A stretch of 64,000 nucleotides of DNA from Fredinandcohnia aciditolerans (GCA_003640645.1 QGHH01000003.1:1-64000); one strand, 5' to 3'. Counted from the stretch's first letter, positions 46,927 to 56,512 are shown. Notes: a model not told the origin generated them from the sequence alone. Made by a program: numbers and translations.

Positions 46927-47068
46927 TGCTAAATAAAGGAATGTTTGTGGAAAGAGAGTTGCTAAACCTCCCTCTTTTATCTGGCCTTGATTAATAATAT
47001 TAAAATGGAACTTTAATACTGGAAAGTTGTTTTTACATTTTACCAAAGAAGAAAAGGAGAGAGGAATT

Positions 47069-47650
47069 ATGGAGATAACACCAGTAGTATTAATGGGAGA
47101 TAGAGTAAAGATCCTACCTATGGAAGATCATCATGTACAGGAATTATTTGATGCGGGAATCAATCCAGATATATGGCCATACATGCCAATGAAGGTTCAA
47201 TCAATTGAAGATATGAAGTGCCTTGTGAATGGAGCACTTCAAGCAAGAGATCAAGGAAGTGAATTTCCTTTTGTTATCTTGGATAAGGATTCGGGGAAAT
47301 TTGTGGGAAGCACTCGTTTTCTTAATATATCCATATCAAACCGTAACTTGGAAATTGGTTGGACATGGCTGTCTCCATCTGTTTGGCGAACTAGAATAAA
47401 TACAGAATGTAAGTATCTTCTTTTGAAACACTGCTTTGAGACACTTAGGACAATACGTGTTCAGTTGAAAACAGATAGTCGAAATGTGCGATCTCAGCAG
47501 GCAATTGAACGGTTGGGTGCTGTAAAAGAAGGAGTGCTTCGAAATCATATGGTTATGCCTGATGGATATTTAAGAGATTCTGTTTTTTACAGTGTAATCA
47601 ACCGGGAATGGGTGTTAGTGAAGGACAAATTGGAGAATATGCTGCGATAA
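47069..47650 (+). CDS. GNAT acetyltransferase, RimJ/RimL type
   Basis: 193 residues from ATG 47069 (AAGGAGAGAGG). Segment LEIGWTWLSPSVWRTRINTECKYLL replaces the usual RGxG loop with a RimL-type variant. RVQLKTDSRNVRSQQAIERLG (asparagine-rich acetyl-CoA region) and GVLRNHMVMPDGYLRDSVFY are hallmark features. Probably acetylates an amine or protein N-terminus; unrelated to the operon before it, from which a terminator separates it. Confidence 0.87.
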   Translation: MEITPVVLMGDRVKILPMEDHHVQELFDAGINPDIWPYMPMKVQSIEDMKCLVNGALQARDQGSEFPFVILDKDSGKFVGSTRFLNISISNRNLEIGWTWLSPSVWRTRINTECKYLLLKHCFETLRTIRVQLKTDSRNVRSQQAIERLGAVKEGVLRNHMVMPDGYLRDSVFYSVINREWVLVKDKLENMLR

Positions 47651-47936
47651 TCAAGTATTTTCGAAATGTGCATATTAAACTCAATGGGTATTTAGGTTGC
47701 TGGGGCAATCCTTATTGTTGTTCCACTAAACTATCTAATAGTTTTTAATATTTTTCACTAAAAACCTTGAACAACATATTATTTTTAAAAACGAGCATAA
47801 TACCAATTAACCTGAGTTCTAATCAATTTAGAAGGTTTTGTCTTATATATTTAAATAAAATTTCAGCTATATATTGGAATATTTAGTCTGAAATGTATTC
47901 TAAAGAAGAAAATTCTAAAAGAGTTAACTGTTACAC

Positions 47937-48030
47937 TTAATATAAATCTCCAAAAACTCCTTTATAATCAGGATAAACTTTTTCAAACACTGCCTGAAAT
48001 TGGACCTTTGTTTGTCTCATTATGCCAGTT
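47937..48030 (-). mobile_element. Second IS110 transposase fragment
   Basis: The minus strand reads TGIMRQTKVQFQAVFEKVYP, then DYKGVFGDLY, matching TGVMIQTKLQFQAVLEQVFP and EYKGVFGDLY in the element at 131-839. Only about 30 codons survive. A related but not identical element, since several residues differ. Confidence 0.7.
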
Positions 48031-48037
48031 ATCTAAC

Positions 48038-48147
48038 CGGTGCTTGATCCAAGAAGGATTATGCACCTTTTTTCTCAAAAAAAGTGTTCTTATTAAATAG
48101 GATTAAGGTACTTTTGTTGTTGAAGTTAGAAAAGGGTGCAGGTTGTT
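48038..48147 (+). repeat. Dispersed repeat copy 11 plus a degenerate second half-copy
   Basis: GGTGCTTGATCCAAGAAGG then ATTATGCACC and T6 (48038-48073). Next comes a rearranged piece, TTAAGGTACTTTTGTTGTTGAAG and GGGTGCAGGTTGTTATAA. Immediately downstream of the IS110 fragment. Confidence 0.65.
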
Positions 48148-48149
48148 AT

Positions 48150-48354
48150 AATATTGTAGCGGTTCCAGCGGGGTGGTGTCGTACCACTGCATTAAACCAG
48201 ATGGTACTGTGGTTGCAGTGGGGCGGAACGTAATGTAAGTGATTACTACGATATTGTGGCTATCACGGCGGGGTGTGCTCATATCGTCGGTCTTAAATTG
48301 GACGGTTCAGTGGTTGTAGTGGGTGATAATAAATTTGGATATATAGTTACTTAG
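48150..48354 (+). pseudogene. RCC1-repeat protein remnant
   Basis: Pieces in shifting frames read IVAVPAGWCRTTAL, PDGTVVAVGRN, VSDYYDIVAITAGCAHIVGL and KLDGSVVVVGDNKFGY. These are RCC1-type beta-propeller repeats (LKxDGTVVAVG-N). Only about 1.5 repeats survive, with frameshifts and a stop. Normal Bacillus RCC1 proteins have six or more repeats. Confidence 0.7.
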
Positions 48355-48496
48355 ATATATGCTACTTCCCTTGGTCTCGTAACGATTTTCTCATTGTAAA
48401 TATAAGTGTTGAATGGCTTTAAATACAAAGCTTTACCACAAGGTTAAATAATAAATTTTTATTCAGCTTGCGGGTGCTTGAGTATAACAAGTATAA

Positions 48497-48536
48497 AAAA
48501 GTCGATTCCCATATTTTAATGGAAATCGACTTTTTA
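48497..48536. terminator. Bidirectional-type terminator hairpin
   Basis: AAAGTCGATT-C-CCAT pairs with ATGG-A-AATCGACTTT, flanked by As on the left and Ts on the right, so it can act in both directions. Insulates the DUF3231 gene from the debris upstream. Confidence 0.75.
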
Positions 48537-48647
48537 GGTTGGAATTTACATAGTGTACTGATTGTTGAAGATGAACGGAATCTCTGAATAAAAAATCGTT
48601 CCATGCAAAAAATAAGTATAGTGTACAACCAAACAGGAGGGAGTAAT

Positions 48648-49196
48648 ATGGAAAATATTTTAGAAACTATCATGGATACATTAAAATCTATAAGAGTTCA
48701 AGATGAAGAGCAACCTCTGCATGTTGGAGAAGTGATGTCATGCTGGATTTATTTAGCTGGTCTTGAATTAGCCAAAGTATCTGTTCAAGCAGGTATAAAT
48801 ACCACAACCGATGATGAACTAAAAGCCATACTTGAAGAAGATATGAAACTAGGGACCAGTCAAAGGGAACGACTACATGAATTCATGTTAAAGGAAGGTA
48901 TTACGTTACCTCCTGCTCCTGAGGAAATGCCAATATCAGACCCTAACAGTATTCCTCCTGGTGTTAAATTAACGGATGATGTGATTGCGAACGAATTATC
49001 ATTAAAAATAATTAGTCTAATTATGCGTGCTGCCGGTGCTGCTTCGGAATCGATTCGTACTGATGTCGGTTTAATGTTTATTCAGTTTCAATCAGAAAAG
49101 TTAGCTTTTGCGAGTAGATTAAAACATTTGATGCGCAAACGTGGCTGGATAAAAGTACCACCTTTTTATGTACCACCTGGTTCCAAACAACCCTGA
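48648..49196 (+). CDS. DUF3231-family protein, single domain
   Basis: 182 residues from ATG 48648 (AGGAGGGAGTAAT). Helical, ferritin-like pattern: HVGEVMSCWIYLAGLELAKV, then LGTSQRERLHEFMLKEGITL, and the end MRKRGWIKVPPFYVPPG. This is the DUF3231 family of spore-formers, sometimes described as spore or membrane associated, function unknown. A related two-domain protein lies at 60037. Confidence 0.85.
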   Translation: MENILETIMDTLKSIRVQDEEQPLHVGEVMSCWIYLAGLELAKVSVQAGINTTTDDELKAILEEDMKLGTSQRERLHEFMLKEGITLPPAPEEMPISDPNSIPPGVKLTDDVIANELSLKIISLIMRAAGAASESIRTDVGLMFIQFQSEKLAFASRLKHLMRKRGWIKVPPFYVPPGSKQP

Positions 49197-49420
49197 TTTA
49201 GTGGTAGCGAAGTTAGTTGACGTTATTTTAGGGCTGTCTAATTGGAGAAATAAAATATCTATGTTCCAAGTACGCTTTTTTCCAGTGTTATCAGAAAAAC
49301 AGCTCATAAAAGACAAGTTTTTCTTAAACTGATTTGTTTTTGCTTTTTTAGATTCTAATTCGTCTCTTTTTACTTTTCAGTGAAAAGAAATATGAATTAA
49401 TGTCAATATTTCATCTAACT

Positions 49421-49491
49421 TGTGCTTTGATCCAAAAAGGATTAAAGCATTTTTTGTTGAAGTTGTTGTACTAAAGGAGCAGGTAAGTTCA
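49421..49491 (+). repeat. Dispersed two-hairpin repeat, copy 12
   Basis: GTGCTTTGATCC/GGATTAAAGCA: the outer stem changed from GTGCGT/ACGCAC to GTGCTTT/AAAGCA by paired substitutions. Then T6, GTTGAAG, CTAAAGGAGCAGGTAAGT. Confidence 0.8.
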
Positions 49492-49737
49492 ATAGATGGC
49501 AAAGTAAAATATAGAAAATACATAAATGAGAGATGAGTATGTCGGGACCTTTGATTAACTATATATGTTGAATCATACTGGTGCAGGAAGTGGATTAACA
49601 ATTATAGTTGATCAAGAAGGAAAAACATAGGTAGATGAGTTTTTATTAAATAGATGAGAATGAACTAAAATACCAAATTGAACTTCAAAAATAGGTGGGT
49701 TTTCGGAAAAAGATTCCTTTTGTCGAAATTTTTATGT

Positions 49738-49793
49738 AACACTTTGTGCAAGTGTTTGATATAATACTAGTAACAATTAACAAAGTGTTAATT
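49738..49793 (+). promoter_or_regulatory. nrtR promoter region with two palindromes
   Basis: AACACTT-TGTGC-AAGTGTT (49738-49756) lies against -10 TATAAT (49760-49765); no good -35 is visible. AATTAACA-AAG-TGTTAATT (49775-49793) follows the expected start site. The second palindrome recurs before pnuC. It is therefore the probable NrtR operator, placed to block initiation. Confidence 0.65.
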
Positions 49794-49822
49794 GATGAGA
49801 AACTGAACGAGGTGTCTAAGAG

Positions 49823-50605
49823 ATGAGTGAGGATTTGGTGGGTTACGATGTAAGAAAATATCGTACTCCTGATGGATATACAAGTGATATTGCTGTTTTT
49901 ACGATTATTTCAACAGAAGTGGGTCCTTATAAGCCACCAGAAAAGACACTAAAGCTAATGTTAATTAAGCGGGCAGAGAAAACAAATGAAGGTGAGCCTA
50001 ATATTGAAAGAGGAAAATGGGCTTTGCCTGGCGGGTTTATTAAGACTGAGGAAACGGCCTATGAAGCAGCTGTTCGAGAACTAAGAGAAGAAACCGGTAT
50101 AGAAGGATTAAAGATCAAGCATTTTGGCGTATACGACAAATTTGGTCGTGACAAGCGGGGATGGATAATTTCGAATGCGCATTATGCGATAGTTCCAGAA
50201 AATGAGCTTGTGAAAAGGAGAGCAGCAGATGACGCAGCTGAGGTAGCATTATTTTCCATGGATGAAGTGTTTAAGCTGGACCTTGCTTTTGATCATAAGG
50301 AAATCATCGATGATGCGTTATGGTTCATTAGAAAGGATATGTCATTAACAACGCTCGCGAAAAATTTTTTACCAAAGGAATTTGTCTTATCTGAGCTACA
50401 AGGGGTATTGCTAACGGTCATGGATGAACCTTGGCTTAAACTAGATTCTCAATTTTTTAGAAAGGCTCCAACACTTCCGTTTATTGAAAAAGTCATGAAG
50501 GATGGAGAGCCTCAAAAAACAAATCGATGGTCGAAAAACAAAGCACAGCTCTATCGATTTAATGATTTCGATCCATATGTATCCATCTATAATGCTAAAT
50601 ATTAA
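49823..50605 (+). CDS. nrtR: NrtR-type NUDIX transcriptional regulator of NAD metabolism
   Basis: 260 residues. N-terminal Nudix-like domain with WALPGGFIKTEET...AAVRELREETGI, followed by a C-terminal winged helix (about 165-235: KNFLPKEFVLSELQGVLLTV; FFRKAP). NrtR proteins bind ADP-ribose and repress NAD-synthesis or salvage genes. Context agrees fully: pnuC and nadR follow. The Nudix box keeps its REUxEExGU core, so hydrolase activity cannot be excluded. ATG near GACGAGGTGTCTAAG... spacing is long but no better start is seen. Confidence 0.88.
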   Translation: MSEDLVGYDVRKYRTPDGYTSDIAVFTIISTEVGPYKPPEKTLKLMLIKRAEKTNEGEPNIERGKWALPGGFIKTEETAYEAAVRELREETGIEGLKIKHFGVYDKFGRDKRGWIISNAHYAIVPENELVKRRAADDAAEVALFSMDEVFKLDLAFDHKEIIDDALWFIRKDMSLTTLAKNFLPKEFVLSELQGVLLTVMDEPWLKLDSQFFRKAPTLPFIEKVMKDGEPQKTNRWSKNKAQLYRFNDFDPYVSIYNAKY

Positions 50606-50621
50606 TTTTTTTCTTTATTAT

Positions 50622-50640
50622 AATTAACAATTTGTTAATT
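50622..50640 (+). promoter_or_regulatory. Second NrtR operator, before pnuC
   Basis: AATTAACAA-T-TTGTTAATT, a 9-bp-arm palindrome matching the one at 49775. Located between nrtR and pnuC, 26 bp before the pnuC start, so NrtR may control the transporter separately. Confidence 0.7.
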
Positions 50641-50665
50641 AATAATCATTGAGGAGTGAGGCAAA

Positions 50666-51364
50666 ATGAAGATTTTAAAAGACTGGACCTTATTTGAAAA
50701 GATATGGCTTGTTACGTTTACGCTCGTAAATGTGTATTTGTTTTTTGTCTGGGATGATACGCTTGTTGGATTTATTACCTCGATTTCAGGAATGCTGTGT
50801 GTTGTGTTGGTTGCAAAAGGGAAGATCAGTAATTACTATTTTGGAATTATCCAAACCGGTACCTATGCCTATATTGCTTACGGTTATGGCCTATATGGCG
50901 AAGTCATGTTAAATGCCTTGTTTTATTTTCCACTACAATTTGTAGGACTTTATTTATGGAATAAACATAAAGCAAAACAAACTGTACAAGGGGAAGAAAT
51001 TCAAGTCAGTGTTTTAACGAAAAAAGGATGGACCATCACCTTATCTTCATTCCTCGTCATTTTTGTTCTGTATGCTTACCTTCTAGAAAAAATAGGTGGT
51101 AATGTCGTCTGGATCGATTCGGCAACGACGACATTATCTGTGATTGCTCAGATTTTAATGCTCAAACGATTTACTGAACAGTGGCTATTTTGGATCGCGG
51201 TAAATGTATTATCCATTGCACTTTGGCTGAAGGCATTGCTTTTACAAGGAGGTAATGATGTATCCATGCTTGTCATGTGGTCGGCGTTTTTGATCAATAG
51301 CATTTATGGATATTATAACTGGTCGAAAGTGTATACAAAGCAGAAAGGGGAGGAAATGGCATGA
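50666..51364 (+). CDS. pnuC: PnuC-family nicotinamide riboside transporter
   Basis: 232 residues, about seven hydrophobic spans. Typical segments are GYGLYGEVMLNALFYFPLQF, then VGLYLWNKH and a C-terminal YGYYNW tail. Facilitates nicotinamide riboside entry, with trapping by the kinase domain of the next gene product. ATG after GAGGAGTGAGGCAAA. Overlaps nadR by 4 bp (ATGA). Confidence 0.9.
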   Translation: MKILKDWTLFEKIWLVTFTLVNVYLFFVWDDTLVGFITSISGMLCVVLVAKGKISNYYFGIIQTGTYAYIAYGYGLYGEVMLNALFYFPLQFVGLYLWNKHKAKQTVQGEEIQVSVLTKKGWTITLSSFLVIFVLYAYLLEKIGGNVVWIDSATTTLSVIAQILMLKRFTEQWLFWIAVNVLSIALWLKALLLQGGNDVSMLVMWSAFLINSIYGYYNWSKVYTKQKGEEMA

Positions 51365-52386
51365 AAAAGGTTGGGTTTTACGGTGGAAAGTTTTTACCGC
51401 TGCATCAGGGTCATGTATACGCCATTATTAAAGCTTCCGCAATGGTTGATGAATTGTATGTAGTGTTGTCTCATAGCGAAAAGAGGGATCGGGAACTTTG
51501 TGTAGAGAGCAAGTTTCCTTATATACCAAGTCGGATCAGGATCCGCTGGCTATCCCAACTTACGAAGGATATGAAAAACGTCAAGGTCATCGAAGTAGAG
51601 GATTATGATGGGGATGCGGATTACAATTGGGAGGAAGGATCCGTAAAAATAAAAGAGAAAATTGACAGGAACATTGATGTGGTGTTCAGTTCTGAAAAAG
51701 GATATGATCCAATTTTTCAAGAATTATATCCCGAGGCAACTCACATATTGGTTGATGAAAAAAGAGAACACGTTCCAATATCGGCTACCGAAATTCGAGA
51801 AAAGGGTGTGTTTCAATACTGGGACTACATTCCAGAGGTAGCGAAGCCTTATTTTGTCAAAAAGGTGGTCATTTTGGGCACGGAAAGTTGTGGAAAATCA
51901 ACGCTTACGAGAAATCTGGCACTTATGTATAACACAACGTATGTAAGCGAATACGGCAGGGATATCTGTGAGGAGTTGGGAGGTTGTGATGGAATTATGG
52001 TAGACGAGGATTATCCCCTTATTGCATACGGCCATAAATTAAAAGAGTATGAAGCTAGTAAAAAAGCGAATAAAATTGTCTTTATTGACACCGAGGCAGC
52101 TGTCACTCAATTCTATTCAGAACTGTATAATCGTAAAACGCAACGGGTACTAGCTGAAATCGCTAGGCTCCAACAATACGATTTATGCCTATTTTTAGAG
52201 CCAGATGTCGAATGGGTAGATGACGGATTAAGAGTGCACGGAGAACAACAGATTCGTGAAGAAAACAATCAGCGCTTGAAGGAATTATTGAATGAATATG
52301 GAATCCCGTTCGTAAGCATAAGCGGAAACTATCAGGAGCGGCTTGAAAAGGCTATTGAGTTGATAGGGGAAAGGGTGGGGGTTTAA
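51361..52386 (+). CDS. nadR: NadR-like bifunctional NMN adenylyltransferase / ribosylnicotinamide kinase
   Basis: 341 residues. N-terminal nucleotidyltransferase with GGKFLPLHQGH (HxGH at 15-18) and ISATEIR near residue 140. C-terminal kinase with Walker A GTESCGKST near residue 175 and YGRDI after it. It phosphorylates nicotinamide riboside and adenylates NMN to NAD. Unlike enterobacterial NadR there is no N-terminal helix-turn-helix, so regulation is left to NrtR. Overlaps pnuC, so production is coupled. Confidence 0.9.
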   Translation: MKKVGFYGGKFLPLHQGHVYAIIKASAMVDELYVVLSHSEKRDRELCVESKFPYIPSRIRIRWLSQLTKDMKNVKVIEVEDYDGDADYNWEEGSVKIKEKIDRNIDVVFSSEKGYDPIFQELYPEATHILVDEKREHVPISATEIREKGVFQYWDYIPEVAKPYFVKKVVILGTESCGKSTLTRNLALMYNTTYVSEYGRDICEELGGCDGIMVDEDYPLIAYGHKLKEYEASKKANKIVFIDTEAAVTQFYSELYNRKTQRVLAEIARLQQYDLCLFLEPDVEWVDDGLRVHGEQQIREENNQRLKELLNEYGIPFVSISGNYQERLEKAIELIGERVGV

Positions 52387-52456
52387 GAAGATATTTTAAT
52401 TTATGAGAATCGAAGTGAATTCCAAAAGAAAGACATTGATATTAAGCAATTTATTG

Positions 52457-52495
52457 GACCTAAGTCTGGTATTATACTAGGCTCAGGTCTTCTTT
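52457..52495 (+). terminator. Terminator of the NAD-salvage operon
   Basis: GACCTAAGTCTGGTAT pairs with ATACTAGGCTCAGGTC through several wobble pairs, then TTCTTT. The bases 52395-52515 also read as a short frame ending LLYYSFRR, possibly gene debris. Confidence 0.6.
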
Positions 52496-52517
52496 ATTAT
52501 TCTTTTCGCCGTTAAAC

Positions 52518-52916
52518 TTAATCACCAATATTTATACCTATAAAAAAGAGTAGTATTACAATGAATAAAGCCAAAATGACGATCCACCACGTAATTTTTA
52601 CTTTTGTTAATAAACGGTCAACGATATAAAAAGAAATGGCAGAAACAAGACTAAGAACTAGGAACACTAATCCAAAAAAACAATGGAATAGAAAAGAACA
52701 AATTTCACGAGAGGATGTAGATGTAAACATCTTTTTACTCATCCAATCACTAATTATGGATGTAATAACCCCATATGTAATCACAATCATTAAATTTAAA
52801 TAATATAAGCCAGCAAATCCATTCAGACTAAATCCACCTGGAACCATAAAAATGAGTGCAACTATCAAGCTACTAATAATGGCCGTTAACATTTTTCTTT
52901 TTAATATTATAGACAT
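52518..52916 (-). CDS. Small four-span membrane protein, unknown
   Basis: 132 residues from ATG 52916, chosen because AAGGGAG lies 6 bp before it. Spans at about 10-27, 32-55, 75-100 and 108-130. Charged residues between the second and third (SDWMSKKMF). No family recognised. Convergent with the NAD operon, divergent from the amidase. Confidence 0.6.
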   Translation of the reverse strand: MSIILKRKMLTAIISSLIVALIFMVPGGFSLNGFAGLYYLNLMIVITYGVITSIISDWMSKKMFTSTSSREICSFLFHCFFGLVFLVLSLVSAISFYIVDRLLTKVKITWWIVILALFIVILLFFIGINIGD

Positions 52917-53237
52917 GGGCATCTCCCTTATTAATACACGTTTGAACAAACTACCGTAAGAAGGATACTTGCCACGGTACGGTATTCAAAGTGACAGTCG
53001 TGTTAGTTTATCTTTTAAATTGTACAATAATTGAGGTGCAGAATATATACCTTTGTTATAACTTTTTAGACTGTAATTTAAAATACGATTTCCGTATGCA
53101 GATCTTTTTTATTCTTAAAAGATTTCATAAAAAAGCAGATCATAAAATGATAAAATAATAGGTAAATAGTGGTATCTAAATTGACCTAATTTTAGTACGT
53201 CAGTAATGATTGTACAAACCAAAAGGGGCGATGGGTG

Positions 53238-54722
53238 ATGTTCAATTACAAGCAATTTGACGGGGTGGGAATAGCTGAGTTAATTCAAAAGAAAGAAGTG
53301 AAGGCAGAAGAAGTCAGGGAAGCTGCCATTCGTGAGATTGAAAAGAAAAATGGTACGCTAAATGCGGTTGTTGATAAATTTTACAAGGAACCTGTGGAAG
53401 TTAATCACGTTCAATCAACGGGACCATTTGCGGGTGTGCCTTTTTTAACGAAAAGTATTAATCAGGAAGTAAAAGGTCATCCACTTAGAAGTGGTTCAAA
53501 GCTCCTTGAAAATATTATGGCCGATCATGATAGTGAGTTTGTTCGTCAAATCCGGAAAACGGGTGTTACTTTGTTGGGACAAACCAATGTACCAGAGTTT
53601 GCGTTACTGGGAATAACAGAACCTGTTCACTATGGATCGTCGCGAAATCCTTGGAACACGGATCATACTCCAGGTGGTTCAAGTGGGGGTTCAGCTGCAG
53701 CTGTCGCATCGGGTATGGTTCCAATTGCAGGTGCAAATGATGGGGGCGGGTCCATTCGGATTCCTGCTGCATTTTGTGGATTGTTTGGCTTAAAACCAAC
53801 TCGCGGGCGCACACCAACTGGTCCAGGAAGAGGGCGGGTATGGCAGGGGGCATCAGTCGATCATATTTTAAGCCGTACTGTTAGGGATAGTGCAACCATG
53901 CTTGACCATTATCAAATGGACCGCGCGAATGCGTTTAGTGCACCTCCTTTTCAAGGGTCTTATTTAGATGCATTGCAGACTTCACTACCAAAACCGCTTA
54001 CGATTGCATTTACAACAGACTCTCCAATAGGCACGACCGTTGATCAGGAGTGTAAGCTGGCCGTACATAAAACGATAAAGCTCTTAGAAGAGATGGGACA
54101 TACTGTTATCGAAAAAGCGGCGCCAATTGATGGAAAAAGATTAGCGAATAGCTATTTCATGTTGTATTTTGCAGAAGTTGCCACGACCTTGACCGAAATT
54201 GAGGATGTGATCGGACGGAAGATCACATTTAACGACGTAGAACCGGCAACTTGGATGCTGAATTTACTTGGAAAAGCCGTTTCAGCTGATGAATTTTTAG
54301 CAAGTCTAAAGTTTTGGGATAAGGCTGCCATTCAAATGGAAAACTTTCATGACGATTATGACCTTTACATAACCCCAACTACCGCCCACCCTCCATCAAA
54401 GATAGGGGAGCTCGATCAGACTCCATTTGAGAAAGGACTAATCCAAGTAGTGGGAGCTTTACGATTAGGAGGAATATTGAAAAAGTCGGGCTTAGTTGAG
54501 CAATTAGCAAACAAAAGCCTAGAGAGAACTCCATTTACCCAGCTTGCGAATTTAACTGGACAACCTGCAATGACTTTGCCCATGCATCTGACGAAGGATG
54601 GTCTCCCGTGTGGTGTTCAAGTTATGGCAAGGCGCGGTCGTGAAGACCTTCTGTTACAGCTTGCAGGTCAGCTTGAAAAGACTGACTCATGGATTCAGGT
54701 AAAAGATAATCCTAGTTTTTAA
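53238..54722 (+). CDS. Amidase, amidase-signature family
   Basis: 494 residues. The Ser-cisSer-Lys triad is visible: Lys in LTKSINQEV (about 72), cis-Ser in [15 protein letters not shown] (about 149), nucleophile Ser in [10 protein letters not shown] (about 172). Cleaves an unknown amide; similar to 6-aminohexanoate-cyclic-dimer/indoleacetamide-type enzymes by length. Not GatA: no gatCB neighbours. Start ATG 53238 after AAAGGGGCGATGG (GTG 53235 also open). A possible promoter TTGACC-17-TAATGA lies about 40 bp upstream. Confidence 0.9.
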   Translation: MFNYKQFDGVGIAELIQKKEVKAEEVREAAIREIEKKNGTLNAVVDKFYKEPVEVNHVQSTGPFAGVPFLTKSINQEVKGHPLRSGSKLLENIMADHDSEFVRQIRKTGVTLLGQTNVPEFALLGITEPVHYGSSRNPWNTDHTPGGSSGGSAAAVASGMVPIAGANDGGGSIRIPAAFCGLFGLKPTRGRTPTGPGRGRVWQGASVDHILSRTVRDSATMLDHYQMDRANAFSAPPFQGSYLDALQTSLPKPLTIAFTTDSPIGTTVDQECKLAVHKTIKLLEEMGHTVIEKAAPIDGKRLANSYFMLYFAEVATTLTEIEDVIGRKITFNDVEPATWMLNLLGKAVSADEFLASLKFWDKAAIQMENFHDDYDLYITPTTAHPPSKIGELDQTPFEKGLIQVVGALRLGGILKKSGLVEQLANKSLERTPFTQLANLTGQPAMTLPMHLTKDGLPCGVQVMARRGREDLLLQLAGQLEKTDSWIQVKDNPSF

Positions 54723-54807
54723 GAATCGGATACTGGAGCCTGCCCTCAGTACACTAATTTGTTAATACAAGTGAAGCTGACAAATGTTCATAACACAAAT
54801 AGAAAAT

Positions 54808-54839
54808 GCCATTACAATTTTCTTCTTGTAATGGCTTTT
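54808..54839. terminator. Bidirectional terminator between convergent genes
   Basis: GCCATTACAA (54808-54817) pairs perfectly with TTGTAATGGC (54826-54835), loop TTTTCTTC, T-rich to the right and A-rich to the left. Serves the amidase (+) and the coat-like gene (-). Confidence 0.85.
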
Positions 54840-54864
54840 GTAACAATTGTGGTTTAAGGATATT

Positions 54865-55275
54865 TTAGTAGTAACCACCGTAAGGAGGGTTCTGGTATCC
54901 AGGGTAATTTGGGTAATTTTGATATGGTGGGTATGGCGTTGGCGGGTATCCTGGATAGTATCCGTAGTTAGGGGATGGGTAATACGGATAGTTATTAGGA
55001 GAATTGAGCAATGTTCCTGCAAGTAACCCACCTGCTAATCCACCCAAAAATGGGAGTCCACCTTGAAAACCTCCGTATGAACCATGTCCCGGTTTACCGT
55101 GGCCACCGCCATGTCCAGGTTTACCATAATGTCCACCGCCATGTCCTGGTTTACCGTGATTTCCATGTTGTCCGCCGCCGTGTCCATACTTGAACTCACG
55201 CATCATTCCTGGATGTGAATAATCATGTTGGTACGGAATAGGCGTTGGATTCATTTGATACCATTCATATTTCAT
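54865..55275 (-). CDS. Gly/His/Tyr/Pro-rich spore-coat-like protein
   Basis: 136 residues from ATG 55275 (AAAGAGGAAAAGTT). MKYEWYQMNPTP start, then His-Gly tandem repeats of the type HGKPGHGGG (about residues 33-70), a short hydrophobic Gly/Leu stretch (LPFLGGLAGGLLAGTLL), and a Tyr/Pro tail of YP, YYP and YQNYP repeats ending GGYY. Composition matches structural proteins of the Bacillus spore coat or crust; crosslinking through tyrosines and metal binding by histidines are plausible. A weak sigma-K-like sequence (CATATGCTG) lies about 40 bp upstream of the start. Confidence 0.7.
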   Translation of the reverse strand: MKYEWYQMNPTPIPYQHDYSHPGMMREFKYGHGGGQHGNHGKPGHGGGHYGKPGHGGGHGKPGHGSYGGFQGGLPFLGGLAGGLLAGTLLNSPNNYPYYPSPNYGYYPGYPPTPYPPYQNYPNYPGYQNPPYGGYY

Positions 55276-55733
55276 AACTTTTCCTCTTTTCATCAATTCT
55301 TTGTCCCTACAGCATATGCAAATACCCATAAAAGTTATGGGCGAGTATCCATGAAAAGGGTATTTACCTAAAAAAACTACTGTGTATAGTGGAATACCGG
55401 AATGATAGCTTGTGCAAGGATGGAGCATTGCAGGGTCTGCCCATTAAACATTATGGTTTAAGCAGTATAAAAAAAATAAATAGTAGGAGAATAGTGATGA
55501 AAAAGCATTTACATCCTTTTATTTAAAAAATGTGAAGGGATTTTATTTTTACATGGTCTTAACTTTTAAAAAACACATTTTTAAGAAACAAGGTAAAAAA
55601 CGAGGGATTGCCAATTTGGGGAAAACGGATTTTTCCTCAATCACCATGATTTTTTATGTTTAACCTTTTTTAAATATCCTTTTTTATAATAGCAATTGAT
55701 ATAACACTTTATTCATTTAAAGGAGATGTTATA
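55276..55733. other. Intergenic stretch between divergent genes
   Basis: Holds the upstream regions of the coat-like gene (-) and the DUF4428-like gene (+, possible -10 TATAAT near 55685). Only very short frames. No RNA gene or repeat recognised. Confidence 0.5.
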
Positions 55734-56504
55734 GTGGGTTTCTTTGATCGAAAAGCTACTTGCAGTGTGTGTAATAAAGAAGTTGGACTTAATCGATTTA
55801 AAATAAAAAAATCTGACGCTTGGTTGTGTCCCAGTTGCTTAGAAGAAGCTGGAGGAGCTATGGCGATTAATGTTAATAAAATTACAGTTGAAGAGATCAA
55901 AGCGATTATTCAAGAAAAGGAAGACAAACTTGGTGATGATCCGATGTCACGTGCAGAAAATATGTACCAATATTGTAAAGAGAATAAATTTGGTTCTGGT
56001 TTTAACGAAAAGTGGGGGGTTAAACACTTCAAAGTGTTACAAGATAACCTAATTCGCGGTGAAAAGGTATTAATGACCTTCATCGGTTTACATAATTATC
56101 AATCCCCTACTAAACACGATAGTAACTATGCATATGCAATTACCAACAAACGAATTTTGTTTGGTCAAAAGTCTTTTGCTGGAGAAAAGTTTAAAGCTGT
56201 TAATCACGAAAAAATAAATGATATTTCTTTTGAAAAAGGAATGATATTTGGTATTCTCACAATCGATACTCCACAGGAAAAGTTTAATATTGCATTAGAT
56301 TCCGCTTCCGCTTCATCCATAAATAATTCGATTCATGAAGTTTTGGATAAATTAAAAACTTCTAATGCTCAAAATAGTAGCCCACAGCAAACAGCCAATA
56401 CTTCTACTGCTGATGAGATTTTAAAATTTAAAGGACTTTTAGATTCTGGAGTCATTACCGAAGAAGAATTTGAATCCAAGAAAAAGCAGCTTCTCGGATT
56501 ATAG
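55734..56504 (+). CDS. Zinc-ribbon / PH-like / SHOCT protein
   Basis: 256 residues, GTG start after AAAGGAGATGTTATA. N-terminal zinc ribbon: CSVCNK and CPSC (about residues 10-35, DUF4428-like). Helical linker, then a bacterial PH-like domain (about 115-205: KVLMTFIGLHNY; YAITNKRILFGQ). A Ser/Thr/Gln linker and a C-terminal SHOCT motif follow (ADEILKFKGLLDSGVITEEE; FESKKKQLLGL). SHOCT tails usually mediate oligomerisation; function unknown. Confidence 0.82.
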   Translation: MGFFDRKATCSVCNKEVGLNRFKIKKSDAWLCPSCLEEAGGAMAINVNKITVEEIKAIIQEKEDKLGDDPMSRAENMYQYCKENKFGSGFNEKWGVKHFKVLQDNLIRGEKVLMTFIGLHNYQSPTKHDSNYAYAITNKRILFGQKSFAGEKFKAVNHEKINDISFEKGMIFGILTIDTPQEKFNIALDSASASSINNSIHEVLDKLKTSNAQNSSPQQTANTSTADEILKFKGLLDSGVITEEEFESKKKQLLGL

Positions 56505-56512
56505 GCTTTTTA

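Noticed and set aside
53238-54722. GatA subunit of tRNA amidotransferase
   Set aside because: The amidase signature is shared, but no gatC or gatB is adjacent and the gene stands alone.
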